NCBI GenBank assembly: GCA_001969505.1
Contig: LSSK01000615.1
Location: 1-38,933, forward strand
From: Zancudomyces culisetae
Taxonomy: Eukaryota; Kickxellomycota; Harpellomycetes; Harpellales; Legeriomycetaceae
DNA length: 38,933 bases
Direction: 5' to 3'
Part shown: positions 1 through 10,531 of the stretch, piece after piece
Position numbering within the stretch: the stretch's first letter is position 1
Layout: each line of letters begins with the position of its first letter
Made by a program: the position numbers and the translations under genes
The notes under the pieces: generated by a model
The model's database searches: none
Told to the model about the DNA's origin: nothing
What the model saw: the letters and a program-made list of their open reading frames with translations, nothing else

Positions 1-520
1 CACATTTATCTTTAACATTGAATTCATTTTTCTCATGTTCTAAACTACATTCTATTCGGGCGGTATCCAGGTTTGGGGGTAAAAATATATTACAGGCTTT
101 TCTATTGACATCGCTATCTAAGGTCACACAGGGAACAGACATTGGTGTGTCAGTGTTTTTGATTTCTTGATCGTCTTGTGTCTTTGGGAATACATCGGTA
201 TCATCTTTGTTGCTGTTTCTTGTTTTTTTGGTCTTGTTTGACCTGTTTGGGCTAAAATAACCAAGCAGATCTCCCGTAGTACTGCTGATCGGCCTACTAT
301 TTGAAAAGCTTCTTTTCCGGTTTGCACCTACATTATGCTCCATTATTCCTATACTGTCATTTCCTATTGGGGATTTTACATGTTTTTCCTTTATTTTCTC
401 AAACTCTAAATCGAGATCAGTTGAGGACCTTTTGGTAGGCTTTCCCGGTGAAACCGAAGCGTAGCAAGAATGCAATCGAAGTTGTTTTAACTTTCCTTTG
501 TTTACTGCTCCTGCAGGCAT
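1..520 (-). CDS. Unrecognised protein, N-terminal part (runs off the window edge)
   Basis: An open frame runs on the minus strand from an ATG at 520 to base 1 without a stop, giving 173 codons of an incomplete protein. The ATG is the first after an in-frame TGA about 50 bases upstream, so the start is well supported. The visible part is hydrophilic, rich in Ser, Asn, Lys and Asp, and looks disordered. It begins MPAGAVNKGKLKQLRLHS. Around residues 83-90 it has TGDLLGYF followed by SPNRSNKTKK, a weak resemblance to a PCNA-interacting (PIP) box with Thr in place of the usual Gln and a basic tail behind it. No folded domain is visible. It lies downstream of the casein kinase gene on the same strand, with a 261-base gap that must hold its promoter. 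Function unknown; a nuclear or DNA-repair protein is only a guess. Confidence 0.6.
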   Translation of the reverse strand, partial: MPAGAVNKGKLKQLRLHSCYASVSPGKPTKRSSTDLDLEFEKIKEKHVKSPIGNDSIGIMEHNVGANRKRSFSNSRPISSTTGDLLGYFSPNRSNKTKKTRNSNKDDTDVFPKTQDDQEIKNTDTPMSVPCVTLDSDVNRKACNIFLPPNLDTARIECSLEHEKNEFNVKDKC

Positions 521-781
521 TGCTTTACTCTTCTGCCAGACCAATGACAAATTGAACAAAACGTTAAGGTTTACTCAAAATCAGCAATGTTATTGATACT
601 GTTGTTGTTTTTATTTCTGCCTTTGATTTTTTTTTATGAAAAAAATTAAAATAAATTAAGCCAATTAAAATGAGAAATGATTGAAAACAGAATAAAATAG
701 GGAGTATACATGAGCATATTTATGTATGTATATATGGTGGAATAACGAGTAAAAAAAAAGAAAAAAACAGTAAGCTGTGTG

Positions 782-2170
782 TCACGTCGAAGAAAAACAT
801 GAGCACGAAAACAGCTTGGCAAAAAAGCCCCTTTTAGCGGCACGTCTTCCACCATTGCCGTCTTCATCTTCGTCTTGGTAAACGGGCTCGGATCGATTCT
901 GTTCATTTTTTTTGGCATTTAGAGCAGGTGCGCTGGAGTTAATGACAGTACTGGTATTTAAAGCTGCAGAAGAAATGGGAACCGGAGAGCCTGTTGCCCC
1001 AGCGCTAGGCTTGGAAAGTCTTGCGTTGGAGGAGTTGAGAATGTTTTCTGTGGACTTTGGGTCAACAGAGGAGCTAGTCATATTGATGGGCGATGCAGAG
1101 CTCATCAAGTGAGGAGTGTGCACGCGTGACATTTGAGGATCAAAGCTGCGGAGCGCTTGGTTTGAAGCTTGGAACTGGTTATAGCTACTGTTGAGAGCAG
1201 CAGCAGACAGATTAAGGTTGGCCTTGGCAAGGTTTTGTTGATGAGATCTGCTTTCAGAAGAAAGTGCGGTCTTTGAAAGCATCCAATCAAAGACACCATC
1301 ATCAGGCTCACCGCAATTGGCTATGACCACATCCATTAATCTCCTATACTCGTCATAATCCGGTGTAGCTTCAAAAGATAGCTTGCGCACAGAGTCGAGG
1401 AATTTAGCAAACTCTTTGGGGAAATTTCCGCAAAGCTCGTTTAAGCCTGTGTGCTGCTTTGTTTCTCCAATTTTTTCGTATTTGAGCTTGTTCGTCGCTG
1501 CCTTTAGTCCCTGCCATGGAAGCGAACCCCGCAGAAAATACATAACCACATGCCCTATAGATTCTAAATCGTCGCGTCGTGACTGCTCCCGGCCGAGATG
1601 AGTGTTGATGCTCATGTATCTTGCAGTGCCGCTCAAGCTTTTTCGCTCTCTATATGGAATATGTTGGTGTGTTTTGGGGTCTCTATAATATTTGGCCATT
1701 CCAAAGTCTACCATAAACACTTTGTTAGCATCTGGTGTATTTGGTCTTCCCAAGAGAAAGTTGTCTGGTTTCACATCACGATATATCAAATTCTTTTCAT
1801 GAACTTCCTGGATTCTAGTAATCATTTGTTTACATAAATATGCTGTTGTTTTAACACTAAATCTGCGACGACAACTATCAAACATATCCTCAAGACTTGG
1901 TCCTAATAGGTCTATCACCATCACATTATATTGCCCTTCCTGCCCAAAATAATATGCACGAGGAATTCCATCGCATTTGCTTAATATATTATAACTTCGA
2001 TATTCATCTCTGAGTTGGGGTGCGTCGCTTTTTCTAGACTCAAATTTTATTGCTATTTGCTTGTTTTTAATTAAATCAACTCCTTCATAAATCACCCCAA
2101 AACTACCCTCCCCTATTTTCTTCCCGACTTTATAGTGAACGCCTACCACATTTGTACTTCCTTGAATCAT
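782..2170 (-). CDS. Casein kinase 1, plasma-membrane (Yck/Cki) type
   Basis: A 462-residue single-exon Ser/Thr kinase of the CK1 family. All catalytic landmarks are visible: glycine loop GEGSFG (20-25), ATP-anchoring Lys42 in AIKFE, YRDVKPDN (130-137) with catalytic Asp132, DFG (155-157), and the CK1-specific SGTARYMS (180-187) in place of APE. The kinase domain spans about 12-290. A Ser/Asn/Ala-rich tail of about 160 residues follows. The protein ends in a basic patch (RRAAKR) then FFAKLFSCSCFSST, with Cys456 and Cys458 near the end. In yeast Yck1/Yck2 a terminal Cys pair is palmitoylated and tethers the kinase to the plasma membrane. The similar tail suggests the same here, although the cysteines are split by Ser and not terminal. 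Family members act in endocytosis, septin/morphogenesis and nutrient signalling. Family assignment is very secure; the exact orthologue (Yck1/2 versus S. pombe Cki1/Cki3) is not. Confidence 0.95.
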   Translation of the reverse strand: MIQGSTNVVGVHYKVGKKIGEGSFGVIYEGVDLIKNKQIAIKFESRKSDAPQLRDEYRSYNILSKCDGIPRAYYFGQEGQYNVMVIDLLGPSLEDMFDSCRRRFSVKTTAYLCKQMITRIQEVHEKNLIYRDVKPDNFLLGRPNTPDANKVFMVDFGMAKYYRDPKTHQHIPYRERKSLSGTARYMSINTHLGREQSRRDDLESIGHVVMYFLRGSLPWQGLKAATNKLKYEKIGETKQHTGLNELCGNFPKEFAKFLDSVRKLSFEATPDYDEYRRLMDVVIANCGEPDDGVFDWMLSKTALSSESRSHQQNLAKANLNLSAAALNSSYNQFQASNQALRSFDPQMSRVHTPHLMSSASPINMTSSSVDPKSTENILNSSNARLSKPSAGATGSPVPISSAALNTSTVINSSAPALNAKKNEQNRSEPVYQDEDEDGNGGRRAAKRGFFAKLFSCSCFSST

Positions 2171-5100
2171 TGTTATTATATTTTTAACCTTGTTGTTTTT
2201 CTATATCGTTTATTTCAAATGTCCTTCTATTTGTTATTTCGTTTTTCATACACCTGGTTCTGTTATTTTTCGCCCAAGTTTGATTGATATTTTTTATTGT
2301 CATAAATGACAGCGTATCCTTGAACTGTCTTAATATATAGACTTTAAAATAGGCGTATTTTCGTTCGTTCTGAATGAGTATATTATATTATTTCTTTAAA
2401 TTTCATCCGCGAGTTATTCTATGCTAAATTTTAACCACATCAAACTCGTTGAAATAAATATTAAATTCTCATCGTTCTACGCTGCAATAAGAAATTGATA
2501 CAAATTTCTCTTCCAAACTGCGTTATTATCTATTTATTATATGTATCCTTTTTGAAGGTATTTCTTTTTGTTTTTCGCTAACGTTTAAAACGCTTCTCGG
2601 GTCGTTTAGCTGTGATGATGGCTATGGCGGCTTTTTTCAAAAGAATTTGCTGGTTTTGTCTTGTTTCACTGAAACACCTGTTTTCTTGCGTAAAGTTCGA
2701 TATTGAGAATCGAATTTTGAATTTTTCTTTTTTTCGGTTGTAATTCAAATATTCCTACGAGCAATTCAGAATATCCTAAATCTCAAAATGTATTGCCTGG
2801 AGAATACACTAATTTCGCTACCTTGTTACTACTGATTTATGACAGCTATAATGAATTCCTAGTATTGACCTTTATTGATTAAAAAGGATTAACATTACTA
2901 CAATGTAAATATTACAATTTGCTAATCCCTCCTTAAACAATCTTATGATATTATCTAACCAAGTTATTTTTGAAAAACATAACGAAAAAAAAAGCGGGTT
3001 ATTTATTATGTATACAATATCTGTTTAATTTTGAGTCTCGGGTGTGTGCCAAATTACCCAAAAAAAAATTAGCGTTTTTCCTTTTTTCTTTTGGGAAATC
3101 CAACCCTTTGACAGTTTTTCTTTATTTTTCTTGACAAATTTTCGTATTCTATGTGGTTTATTGCAAATGGAGGCTTATTTAAAATATTAAACTCCTCCAA
3201 ATAAATATCGCAGATATAAATGGATATCAACAAATTTTGAAGTGAAAAATAAACCCATCATTTTCCATATCCTGTAAAATGTACCCGCTTTTTAGAAAGA
3301 AAATTTTTTTTTGAAGCGCGAGGACCTAGACTTCTCGCCTGTATTGAATTTATTAATAACTGTCTAGATTGTTTATTAGCCGAATATGTATTATGCAAGA
3401 ATCATAAACACTGGTGTCCGAGTAATTTAAGTTGAGTCTTGTTAACACCGATTAGCCCCTTGGGTGCCACCAAAAGGAGGATAGGCACTTTAGCGCTAAT
3501 GGCAAAAACGCAGCTCTTTCTCTGTTTGAATGAAACAAGAGCAGCATGAAAATAATTCCTGCACAGCTCACAAATTTGTGCACCAAGCTTGCGCTTTTTA
3601 TAGCAACAAAAAATGCCTTTTTTTTTACCAAAAAATACACCAACTCGACACCAACCAAATATAAATGGAGCCAGCATAGTTTTCGCAGTCACCTACAACG
3701 CAAAAACCTTCGAATCTACCTTAGTATTTGGTAATTTAGTCAGCAGGTTTATTTTGTGAAGGTTTTAATCAGCTGCACAGCTTCTATGAGCATATTTGGT
3801 GTTTACAAACTTAGCGAGTGGATTTTGCTAGTTGGAGGTATCTGTCCATTTACCAAATTGAGAACAGGTTTATTTTTTTCTATTAAAGATGCAAAAGAAT
3901 CTATTGTAAAAGTCACGACCACCGCTTCTCCCCAAAAGTCAATGAAATAAAGTGATAGTACATACCTAATTACCGTTTTACTACCATCCCCTTATTAGGT
4001 TTGGGGAAAGCTGATATAGTGAGAAGGATTAGTGTAACGAAAAATCCATCCAGTTTTAATCCACGTCTCTTCCCTTTACACGAGAAACTTTGCGACCAAC
4101 ATTCACATCTCCGTTCTCCCGCGTATTTTTTTGATAAAATGCTGTAACACGCAAACCATTTTTTTTATATGTTTGTTTCCTACGTTATTTGCACATAGGC
4201 TGTTAGTTGAACACCAAAAACAATATAAACCACAGCTATTGTCAAAATAAACTGATTTTCGGTTTGCCATTTGTTTTCAAGCTAATTGTGTAACAATTGC
4301 TGACCTTGAAAAAAAAATTGGTTTGTTCTGCGTTTTTGCCTCTTTGCTCTTTAGTTCATTCGTTTCAACTTTTCAAGATAGAGTCCCCAAGTGATAGGAG
4401 GGTGATGAAGGTTTCGGCTTTTTTTCCTCCCGAGAAAACGTCAGTTTTTGGGAGAAAGTGTGTACAAAACATTACCACCATTAAAAAGAACACTTAAATT
4501 TCAACATCGCAAAAAGATTACAAATCAACCATTAACATTGACAACAATATAAAAGTTAGAATCAGGTTTGTCTCTCCCACAGGATGACGCCAGTGGATAA
4601 TGGATCTTTTGTATCCACACATAACAGTTGATGGTAGTGAGTACTTTCCAACAAGTCTTCACGTAGTTCCTCTCCTTTTCTATAAAAAGGGCGAGCAAGG
4701 TGGCAGGGTTGGTTAATTACCGCAAAAGTGGTTGCTTGTTTTAAAAATAAAGGCGTTACTATGGCTGAAACACTGCAAGAAAACATACTTGTGATTTTCA
4801 AAACGGTATGTAATCTTTTGGGTTCCATTACTTTAGAAAATACCAAAAATAACACACTTCAGTAAAAATGAACAAAAAAGACACGCATGCACCCACTACC
4901 CAGACGTGATTCTATGTTAATATTAATATCATCTCTTAGCCAAGCATAGAGTAACTATCTCCATGTAAATAACATGGCTATCTTTTTTTCAGAGATATTG
5001 TATAGGATAAAAATTTATGCCGAAACATCACACGAAGCAGGGTTGGTTATACAATGTGCTGTACTTGTTGTATCTGGTAGTCTAGCTGAGAAATAAACAT

Positions 5101-6352
5101 GTTACTGATAATTTCCTTCTGGAAAACCGAACGTCGTTTAGCCCTTCAGTCAAAAAGTACTATTGACTGTTAATAAAGTTAATGATATTTGGTATCTAGA
5201 AAGATGCTATACAAAAGCGAGGCGTTAGATACAGAAGTAGATAGCACAGAGGTGCATGCGTCCTCATTATAGGCAAGTTCACTTGTCAATTACTAAATGA
5301 AAGATATTGTCTAATATCATAAACTATATAGATAGCACTTTTAGTAATCTAATTTGAAATAGAAACAAATCCGCAAGTATTGCTTTTTTTTATAAATTTA
5401 GAGATATTATGGGTGTAATCCAGCCACTAGCAAATGTTACTTGATGAGTCAAATAACTGAACCAAAAGCTAGTCACCCACCTCCCCCCCTACAAAATACA
5501 GCTGACCAAGGCAATATGTGATAATGTGCAATGTCCCGAACAGAGCTCATTAGCAAAGAATTTTGTCCGATAAGCAAAACGTGTTTGTAAATAGATATAT
5601 TTACACTTGGTTTTCCACAAACATAGCTAATCCCCTTTAACTATACCCGATTGCTATTCTTCAATAAGTAGACATAATTAATAAAATGATAACAGCCCGT
5701 GTATGCCCAGTTTTCAACAAGCTACACTGAGTACACTGATGCAGCGTGTTCTATATGAACTTACCAAAGTTGGTTTGTCCAACAGACTTTGGCACTTTAT
5801 TACCTTCATCTTGGATAAAGGATCAAAAATGCTTCAGGGAAAATGCAGTGACTGAATAGCCCCGTTTTTAAAGTTTCGTGATGTTACTTGATACTCTTAC
5901 ACCTAAAGTGCTTAGTTTTGCTTATTATTGGCCACAATGTGATGCCTGGAGTTGCAAGGCAAATAATCCTTTTTTTTTTTGCCAAATAATCCTTTATGGT
6001 GGGCAATTAGTGGTTTTTTTTTTCGACTACCTAAAAAGTGAAGCAAATTAATTGGCTCAGACTCGGACAACCTGAGTGGTTTCGTTTCAGTTGAGCATTG
6101 ATCGCATATGATTTTAATTGTGTTTGAGGTTCGCCGAGTTCTGAACTTATCAGGTAAACGTGATATTTGGTTTCAAGATTCTAGTACAAAAACAAGTGCT
6201 CGAGATAGTTTCCTTTCTTTTGTCAATTGATAAACTTAAGTGAGAGTTGCTATAAGAAAGTATATCCTTAAACAAAAAAACACGGAAACTTGGGAATAAA
6301 CCCATAGACACATTGTAGGCCTGTATACTTAAATTACTTTGAAAGAACAAGA
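2171..6352. other. 4.2-kb gene-poor region
   Basis: No convincing complete gene is visible between the divergent casein kinase and ACAD11-like genes. The DNA is AT-rich with many A and T homopolymers. It should hold both promoters. Short open frames exist on both strands. Those between about 3740 and 4860 on the plus strand read like protein, but with in-frame stops (see findings). A 12-base word (CAAATAATCCTT) occurs twice around 5959-5993, separated by a T-run, which looks like a local duplication. I saw no tRNA or transposon ends. Confidence 0.5.
4562..4828 (-). CDS. Doubtful small ORF, 88 residues
   Basis: An ATG at 4828 opens an 88-codon minus-strand frame ending in TGA at 4562. The product would begin MEPKRLHTVLKITSMFSC, contain a moderately hydrophobic stretch, and end GVILWERQT. 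I recognise no family. The plus strand across the same bases also reads in a protein-like way with in-frame stops, so this frame may be the shadow of a decayed plus-strand gene. An open frame of this length is expected by chance in AT-rich DNA of this extent. It is listed only because it is the longest minus-strand ATG frame in a large gap. Confidence 0.15.
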   Translation of the reverse strand: MEPKRLHTVLKITSMFSCSVSAIVTPLFLKQATTFAVINQPCHLARPFYRKGEELREDLLESTHYHQLLCVDTKDPLSTGVILWERQT

Positions 6353-7881
6353 ATGAGGTAATTCCGCTGACAAATGCTGTCCAACATTTGGCGATATTAG
6401 TATACCTGCTATATTTATAATCAACGCTAAAAACTTGATAAACGTATAAAATATTATAGTATAAAACTGGAATTTGACGTGAGTAAACTTCAAGAATACA
6501 TACTTGCTCAAGGTATTGAGATAAGTACTCCACTGGAAGTTAAAAAGTTCACCCATGGCCAGAGTAACCCAACATTTTTGCTGATAGACAGCAGGTAACT
6601 TCAAATGTTCTTATTCATTTATAGCAAATTATAGCGCAAAATTATAACGTTCTCCACCATAACAATGAAAAAATTCGAATACGTAGAGGAAAAAAAATGG
6701 TAATGAGAAAAAAACCAAATGGCCAACTAATGTCGAAAACCGCACATGCTGTCGAGAGAGAGTACAAAGTGTTAACTGCGCTAGGAAGGAATACAGACAT
6801 ACCTGTTCCAAGGACATATCTTTTATGCGAGGATTCATCAGTAATAGGAACACCATTTTATGTAAGTTTCCAGTATAATATATATTACCTCTTTATGTAT
6901 CCCACCAAACACATCACAAGTATGAGTACTCAATATATTTAAATCTTTGAAATAGGTTATGGAGTTTTTGGAAGGTAGAGTATTGACAGACCCAATAATT
7001 GGAAACATTCCGGCCGAAGAAAGAGCAAAATAGTAAGTAGTCGATGTTGTCTATTAATTTATACTATTTTAAATGTGCTAATGGATGTGAGGTGGGTTGT
7101 GGATAATTTCAATAGTTGGGCGGAGTTGGTCAGAGTTTTGGCAAAATTGCATAGTGTTGATTACAAAAAAATCGGATTGGAAAAGTATGGGAAGGACTCA
7201 GGATATTATAAGCGGCAGGCCAAATCACTAGTCAAGGTCCATGATATGCAGGCAAAATCGATAGACCATAGAACTGGAGTCCCAGTTGGGCCAATGCCCA
7301 GATTTTACGAAGTTTCAGACTACCTGGCAAATGCGTATTGTCCTGATGAGGCGTGTATTGTGCATGGCGACTACAAAATGGACAATGTGATGTTTCACAA
7401 GACAGAGCCTAGAATTATTGGGATTTTGGATTGGGAGTTGAGTACCATAGGAAACCCTAGAGCAGACCTGATAAACATGACGCAACTCTTTAGACACTCC
7501 ACAAAACCAGCAGAAGTCGACGAAAGACCTCTGAATGTGATTCTTAAGGAGGCTGAAGAAAATTATATAACCAAAATAAATGATTTTAGATATGAGGGAA
7601 TCCAAAGCCAGCAGGAGCTCGTTGAACTATATTGCAAACTTACAAATAGGGCATATCCACTGTCAGGCTTTGAATATGCTTCGGTATTTGGGCTATTCAG
7701 AAACTCTATTATCTACCACGGGATTGCCGCAAGGTACGCAAACGGCCAGGCTACATCTACGTATGCTAAGCAAGTGGCTGTTTTTGCACCAGGTACTATA
7801 TTGCTTGCGGCTACTATAATGGATAGAGCCAAAAAGTCAGAACAAAATGTTGTAGACTCAAAATTGCAGAGCAAGCTTTAA
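6353..7881 (+). CDS. Peroxisomal ACAD10/11-like aminoglycoside-phosphotransferase-fold protein
   Basis: My model has five exons: 6353-6357, 6460-6594, 6687-6861, 6956-7032 and 7116-7881, giving 385 residues. All four introns (83-102 bp) are GT-AG. Joining restores the family pattern [31 protein letters not shown], and [20 protein letters not shown] across the last junction. The product matches the N-terminal kinase-like domain of vertebrate ACAD10/ACAD11: catalytic loop HGDYKMDN (214-221, Asp216) and metal-binding DWE (Asp236) in [12 protein letters not shown]. It stops after that domain and has no acyl-CoA dehydrogenase part. The last three residues are SKL, a canonical PTS1 peroxisomal signal. 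The mammalian relatives have been linked to phosphorylation of 4-hydroxy fatty acyl groups before oxidation, so a similar peroxisomal step is a reasonable inference. The five-base first exon is the least certain part. The ATG at 7075 lies inside intron 4 and is not a start. Confidence 0.88.
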
Positions 7882-8787
7882 TGATTTAGGTTTCACTTTA
7901 AATATTGTTTTTGTTTTGGTTCTTTATACTTGTTCGGATTTTCATTATTTTATTATTCCCTTTTAATATGATGAGGCTAACGATTTGTGTATAAGCCTCT
8001 AAAAAAAAATTAACTCTTCAAATATATTTTTTTCGCATTGCCTTTAGTATGTTACAAGGAGTATAAAATAGAAATAGTGCCAAATATGCATAATAAATAT
8101 GTAGTTCAGCCTCGGCAAAGGAAATAATTAAAACCATACCAACAGCTATATTGCTGTCTTTTATGATATATCAGTGTAGTAATAACCAGGTTTTATGTGA
8201 TTAATTGCATTTTCTAACTACAACAAAAGCAGCACAAGTAAACAAGCCTGATAAAATAATGATGGCTTTATGACGCATTTACACCAGCGATTACCCCATA
8301 GTGCCAATTCATAAGTGTGTAATGGTGACTGTATGGTCGGTCACACTGGGGGCACTAATGCCAAATTCAAAAAAATCCAGCTAGTGGTTAGTCACAAGTG
8401 GTAACAAAATTTTATTTTGTTGATAGAAGCCCATGAATGTGCTAATTAAATTTGGTTTTCTGCGCTTAATCTGTAAACCCATCTAGATTTTAATTTTTTT
8501 ATCTTATTGATTTGCCCATCTCAGCATTCTCATTTGGTAAACAAAAACACCTATGTCGAAAAAAAAAAGTTCGAAACCCTATATCACTTAAATCCAAAAA
8601 AGCAAATTCTTTTTTTTTTTTGAATAGTAAGGCTGTTTATTTTGGACTCACAAGTCAAAAATATAGGAATAAATATATAAAAAGACGCACAGGCGGGCGG
8701 AATAAAGAAAAGGGAGTAAGCTATCTTTGGTCGATTTCTTTTAAATCTAAATACATATCGAAAAAAATACCTTGAGAAAAAACAGAA
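7882..8787. other. Intergenic region, promoter side of ARG8
   Basis: About 900 bases of AT-rich DNA hold the 3' end of the ACAD11-like gene and the upstream region of ARG8. A 7-bp inverted repeat (TAGTGCC / GGCACTA) sits around 8297-8360. No supported gene is visible; the small open frames are out of context and unrecognised. Confidence 0.6.
8674..8684 (+). promoter_or_regulatory. TATA box of ARG8
   Basis: TATATAAAAAG lies about 104 bases upstream of the ARG8 ATG, with a long A/T-rich leader between. It is a good match to the TATA consensus; its use is inferred. Confidence 0.45.
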
Positions 8788-10194
8788 ATGCAAAAGTTTG
8801 TAGCAAATAATTTGACAAAGCGGATGCTATTTAGCACAAACCAGCTTAGACTAGCGAGATCCGTGCGATGCATTTCAAGTAGTGTGAGAATAAACTATTC
8901 AGATTCGTTCAAAACAAAGGAGGAGGTAAAAAAGTTTGAAAAGTATATGCTGAACACATACAAGAAGCCGGAAAGAATATTTACAAGAGGGAATGGGGTA
9001 GAATTGTATGATACTGAGGGTAACAGCTACATTGATTTTACAGCAGGAATAGCAGTGGTTGCATTGGGTCATGGTAACAAGGAAGTAGCAAAGATATTGT
9101 ATGAACAGGCTCAAAATGTGGTCCACCTGTCGAATTTATATTATAATAAGGAGGCAGGAGAGCTTGCAAAGGAGATGGTAGATACCACTTTACAACAATA
9201 TGAACAGGGAACATCAGGGATATATGCTAAAGATGAGCAAGGTGGGCCAAAAGTATTTTTCTCTAACTCAGGAACGGAGGCCAACGAGGGTGCATTGAAG
9301 ATTGCTCGAAAGTATGGGAAGCTGATTGCGGCAGAAAGAAATGACGGAATGCCAGCAGATCTAAAAAGCAACATTGTATGTTTCACTAATGCGTTTCATG
9401 GGAGAAGCATGGGTGCGCTGTCAGTAACACCGAATCCAAAATACCAAAATAGCTATTCGCCACTGATTCCAAACGTGACTGTGGCCAGATTCAATGATAC
9501 AACCGAGTTGAATACTATTATCGATGATCGAACATGTGCGGTGATTGTAGAACCATTACAGGGAGAGGGAGGGATTAACATTGCAACGGAGAACTTTTTG
9601 AAGGCGGTCAGAAACAGATGTACCCAGTCTAAGGCCGTTTTGATTTATGATGAAATTCAGTGTGGGTTGGGAAGAACAGGAAAGCTTTGGGGACATCAAA
9701 ACTACTCACCACAAACGAGTCCAGACATAATTACCTGTGCAAAACCCTTGGCTAATGGGGTACCAATTGGCGCGATAATTGTAAGCAGTGCGATTAGTAA
9801 GGCGATTAACCCAGGGGATCATGGGACCACATTTGGTGGAAACCCACTAGCGTGCAGTGTTGGAAGATATGTATTTAAAACCATATCTAAACCTGAGTTT
9901 CTACAGGACGTTAAGGCTAAAGGCGAATACCTCACTACTAGATTGAATGAGATATGCAAGCCGTATCTTAACTCTTCAGTTATCAATATCCGTGGTAAAG
10001 GTCTGATCATAGGTGTGCAGTTTAAAGATAACAAAATAACGTCAGAAATAGTTAAGAAAGCCATGGATAGCGGACTGTTGTTAGTTGAAGCATCTAACAA
10101 TACGATTAGATTTGTTCCGCCACTTATTATTACAAAAGATGAGATCGATCAAGCAATTGGAATTCTTGAGAAGGTCATGAAGGAGGTAATTTAA
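8788..10194 (+). CDS. ARG8: Acetylornithine aminotransferase, mitochondrial
   Basis: A 468-residue class-III PLP aminotransferase. It converts N-acetylglutamate semialdehyde plus glutamate to N-acetylornithine plus 2-oxoglutarate in the mitochondrial arginine pathway. The first 35 or so residues are rich in Arg, Ser and Leu with almost no acidic residues, as in a matrix-targeting presequence. Key motifs: FTAGIAVVALGHG (84-96), the cofactor-phosphate loop SGTEANEGALK (161-171), NAFHGRS (201-207), the PLP-pyridine Asp288 in DEIQCGLGRTGK, and the Schiff-base Lys319 in CAKPLANGVPIGA. The QCGLGRTGK signature favours acetylornithine over ornithine aminotransferase, which usually has QTGLARTGK. The frame is uninterrupted. 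Length matches the fungal family once the presequence is counted. The neighbours are functionally unrelated. Confidence 0.94.
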   Translation: MQKFVANNLTKRMLFSTNQLRLARSVRCISSSVRINYSDSFKTKEEVKKFEKYMLNTYKKPERIFTRGNGVELYDTEGNSYIDFTAGIAVVALGHGNKEVAKILYEQAQNVVHLSNLYYNKEAGELAKEMVDTTLQQYEQGTSGIYAKDEQGGPKVFFSNSGTEANEGALKIARKYGKLIAAERNDGMPADLKSNIVCFTNAFHGRSMGALSVTPNPKYQNSYSPLIPNVTVARFNDTTELNTIIDDRTCAVIVEPLQGEGGINIATENFLKAVRNRCTQSKAVLIYDEIQCGLGRTGKLWGHQNYSPQTSPDIITCAKPLANGVPIGAIIVSSAISKAINPGDHGTTFGGNPLACSVGRYVFKTISKPEFLQDVKAKGEYLTTRLNEICKPYLNSSVINIRGKGLIIGVQFKDNKITSEIVKKAMDSGLLLVEASNNTIRFVPPLIITKDEIDQAIGILEKVMKEVI

Positions 10195-10388
10195 AAAGAA
10201 AAAACTTGCCTACTTAACCTTAATATTCTTTTGTAATAAAAGAACGATCTTTACGATGTTATTAAATAAAGTACACTTACATTTACTCTAGTTTTATATA
10301 CGTGTAAGATCAGCAATAAATTTTGAATCCAAATGTAGTGGTGGTTTAGTTTTCAGCATGGGTCTAAAAAGATGAAACTGATCAGTGT

Positions 10389-10418
10389 CTAACATTTTGA
10401 GCTAACATTTTGAGCTAA
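10389..10418. repeat. Tandem duplication of a 13-bp unit
   Basis: CTAACATTTTGAG occurs twice head to tail and is followed by the first bases of a third copy (CTAA). It is probably a slippage product in the ARG8-TFA1 spacer. Confidence 0.8.
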
Positions 10419-10501
10419 ACTTGTATTATTTTTTTTGCGTTCTTCTGCCAAACTCGTGCCTTAGTCAGCAAAATTGCGGAAGGAGCGAATCGACGTGAAT
10501 T

Positions 10502-10531
10502 GGGGAGGGGGAGGGGGAGGTTAGGGTGGGG
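10502..10531 (+). other. G-rich tract with G-quadruplex potential
   Basis: Runs of four, five, five, three and four G are separated by one to about six bases, so at least four runs of GGG or more lie within 30 bases. This fits the simple quadruplex rule on the plus strand. It is conspicuous in this AT-rich window and sits about 310 bases upstream of the TFA1 start. Confidence 0.7.

Noticed and set aside
912-1837. Plus-strand frames across the casein kinase gene
   Set aside because: They are antisense shadows of a clear kinase coding region.
2612-2672. C/D-box snoRNA-like signals (GTGATGA and CTGA about 50 bases apart)
   Set aside because: No terminal stem pairs the flanks and no internal C'/D' boxes are visible; such words occur by chance.
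3700-3720. CCTTCGAATC as a tRNA B-box
   Set aside because: No T-stem pairing, no A-box at the right distance and no cloverleaf; similar TTCGA words elsewhere also failed.
7075-7115. ATG at 7075 as start of a separate 268-residue protein
   Set aside because: It lies inside the last intron of the ACAD11-like gene; splicing to 7116 restores family conservation, while the nearer AG at 7090-7091 would create a stop.
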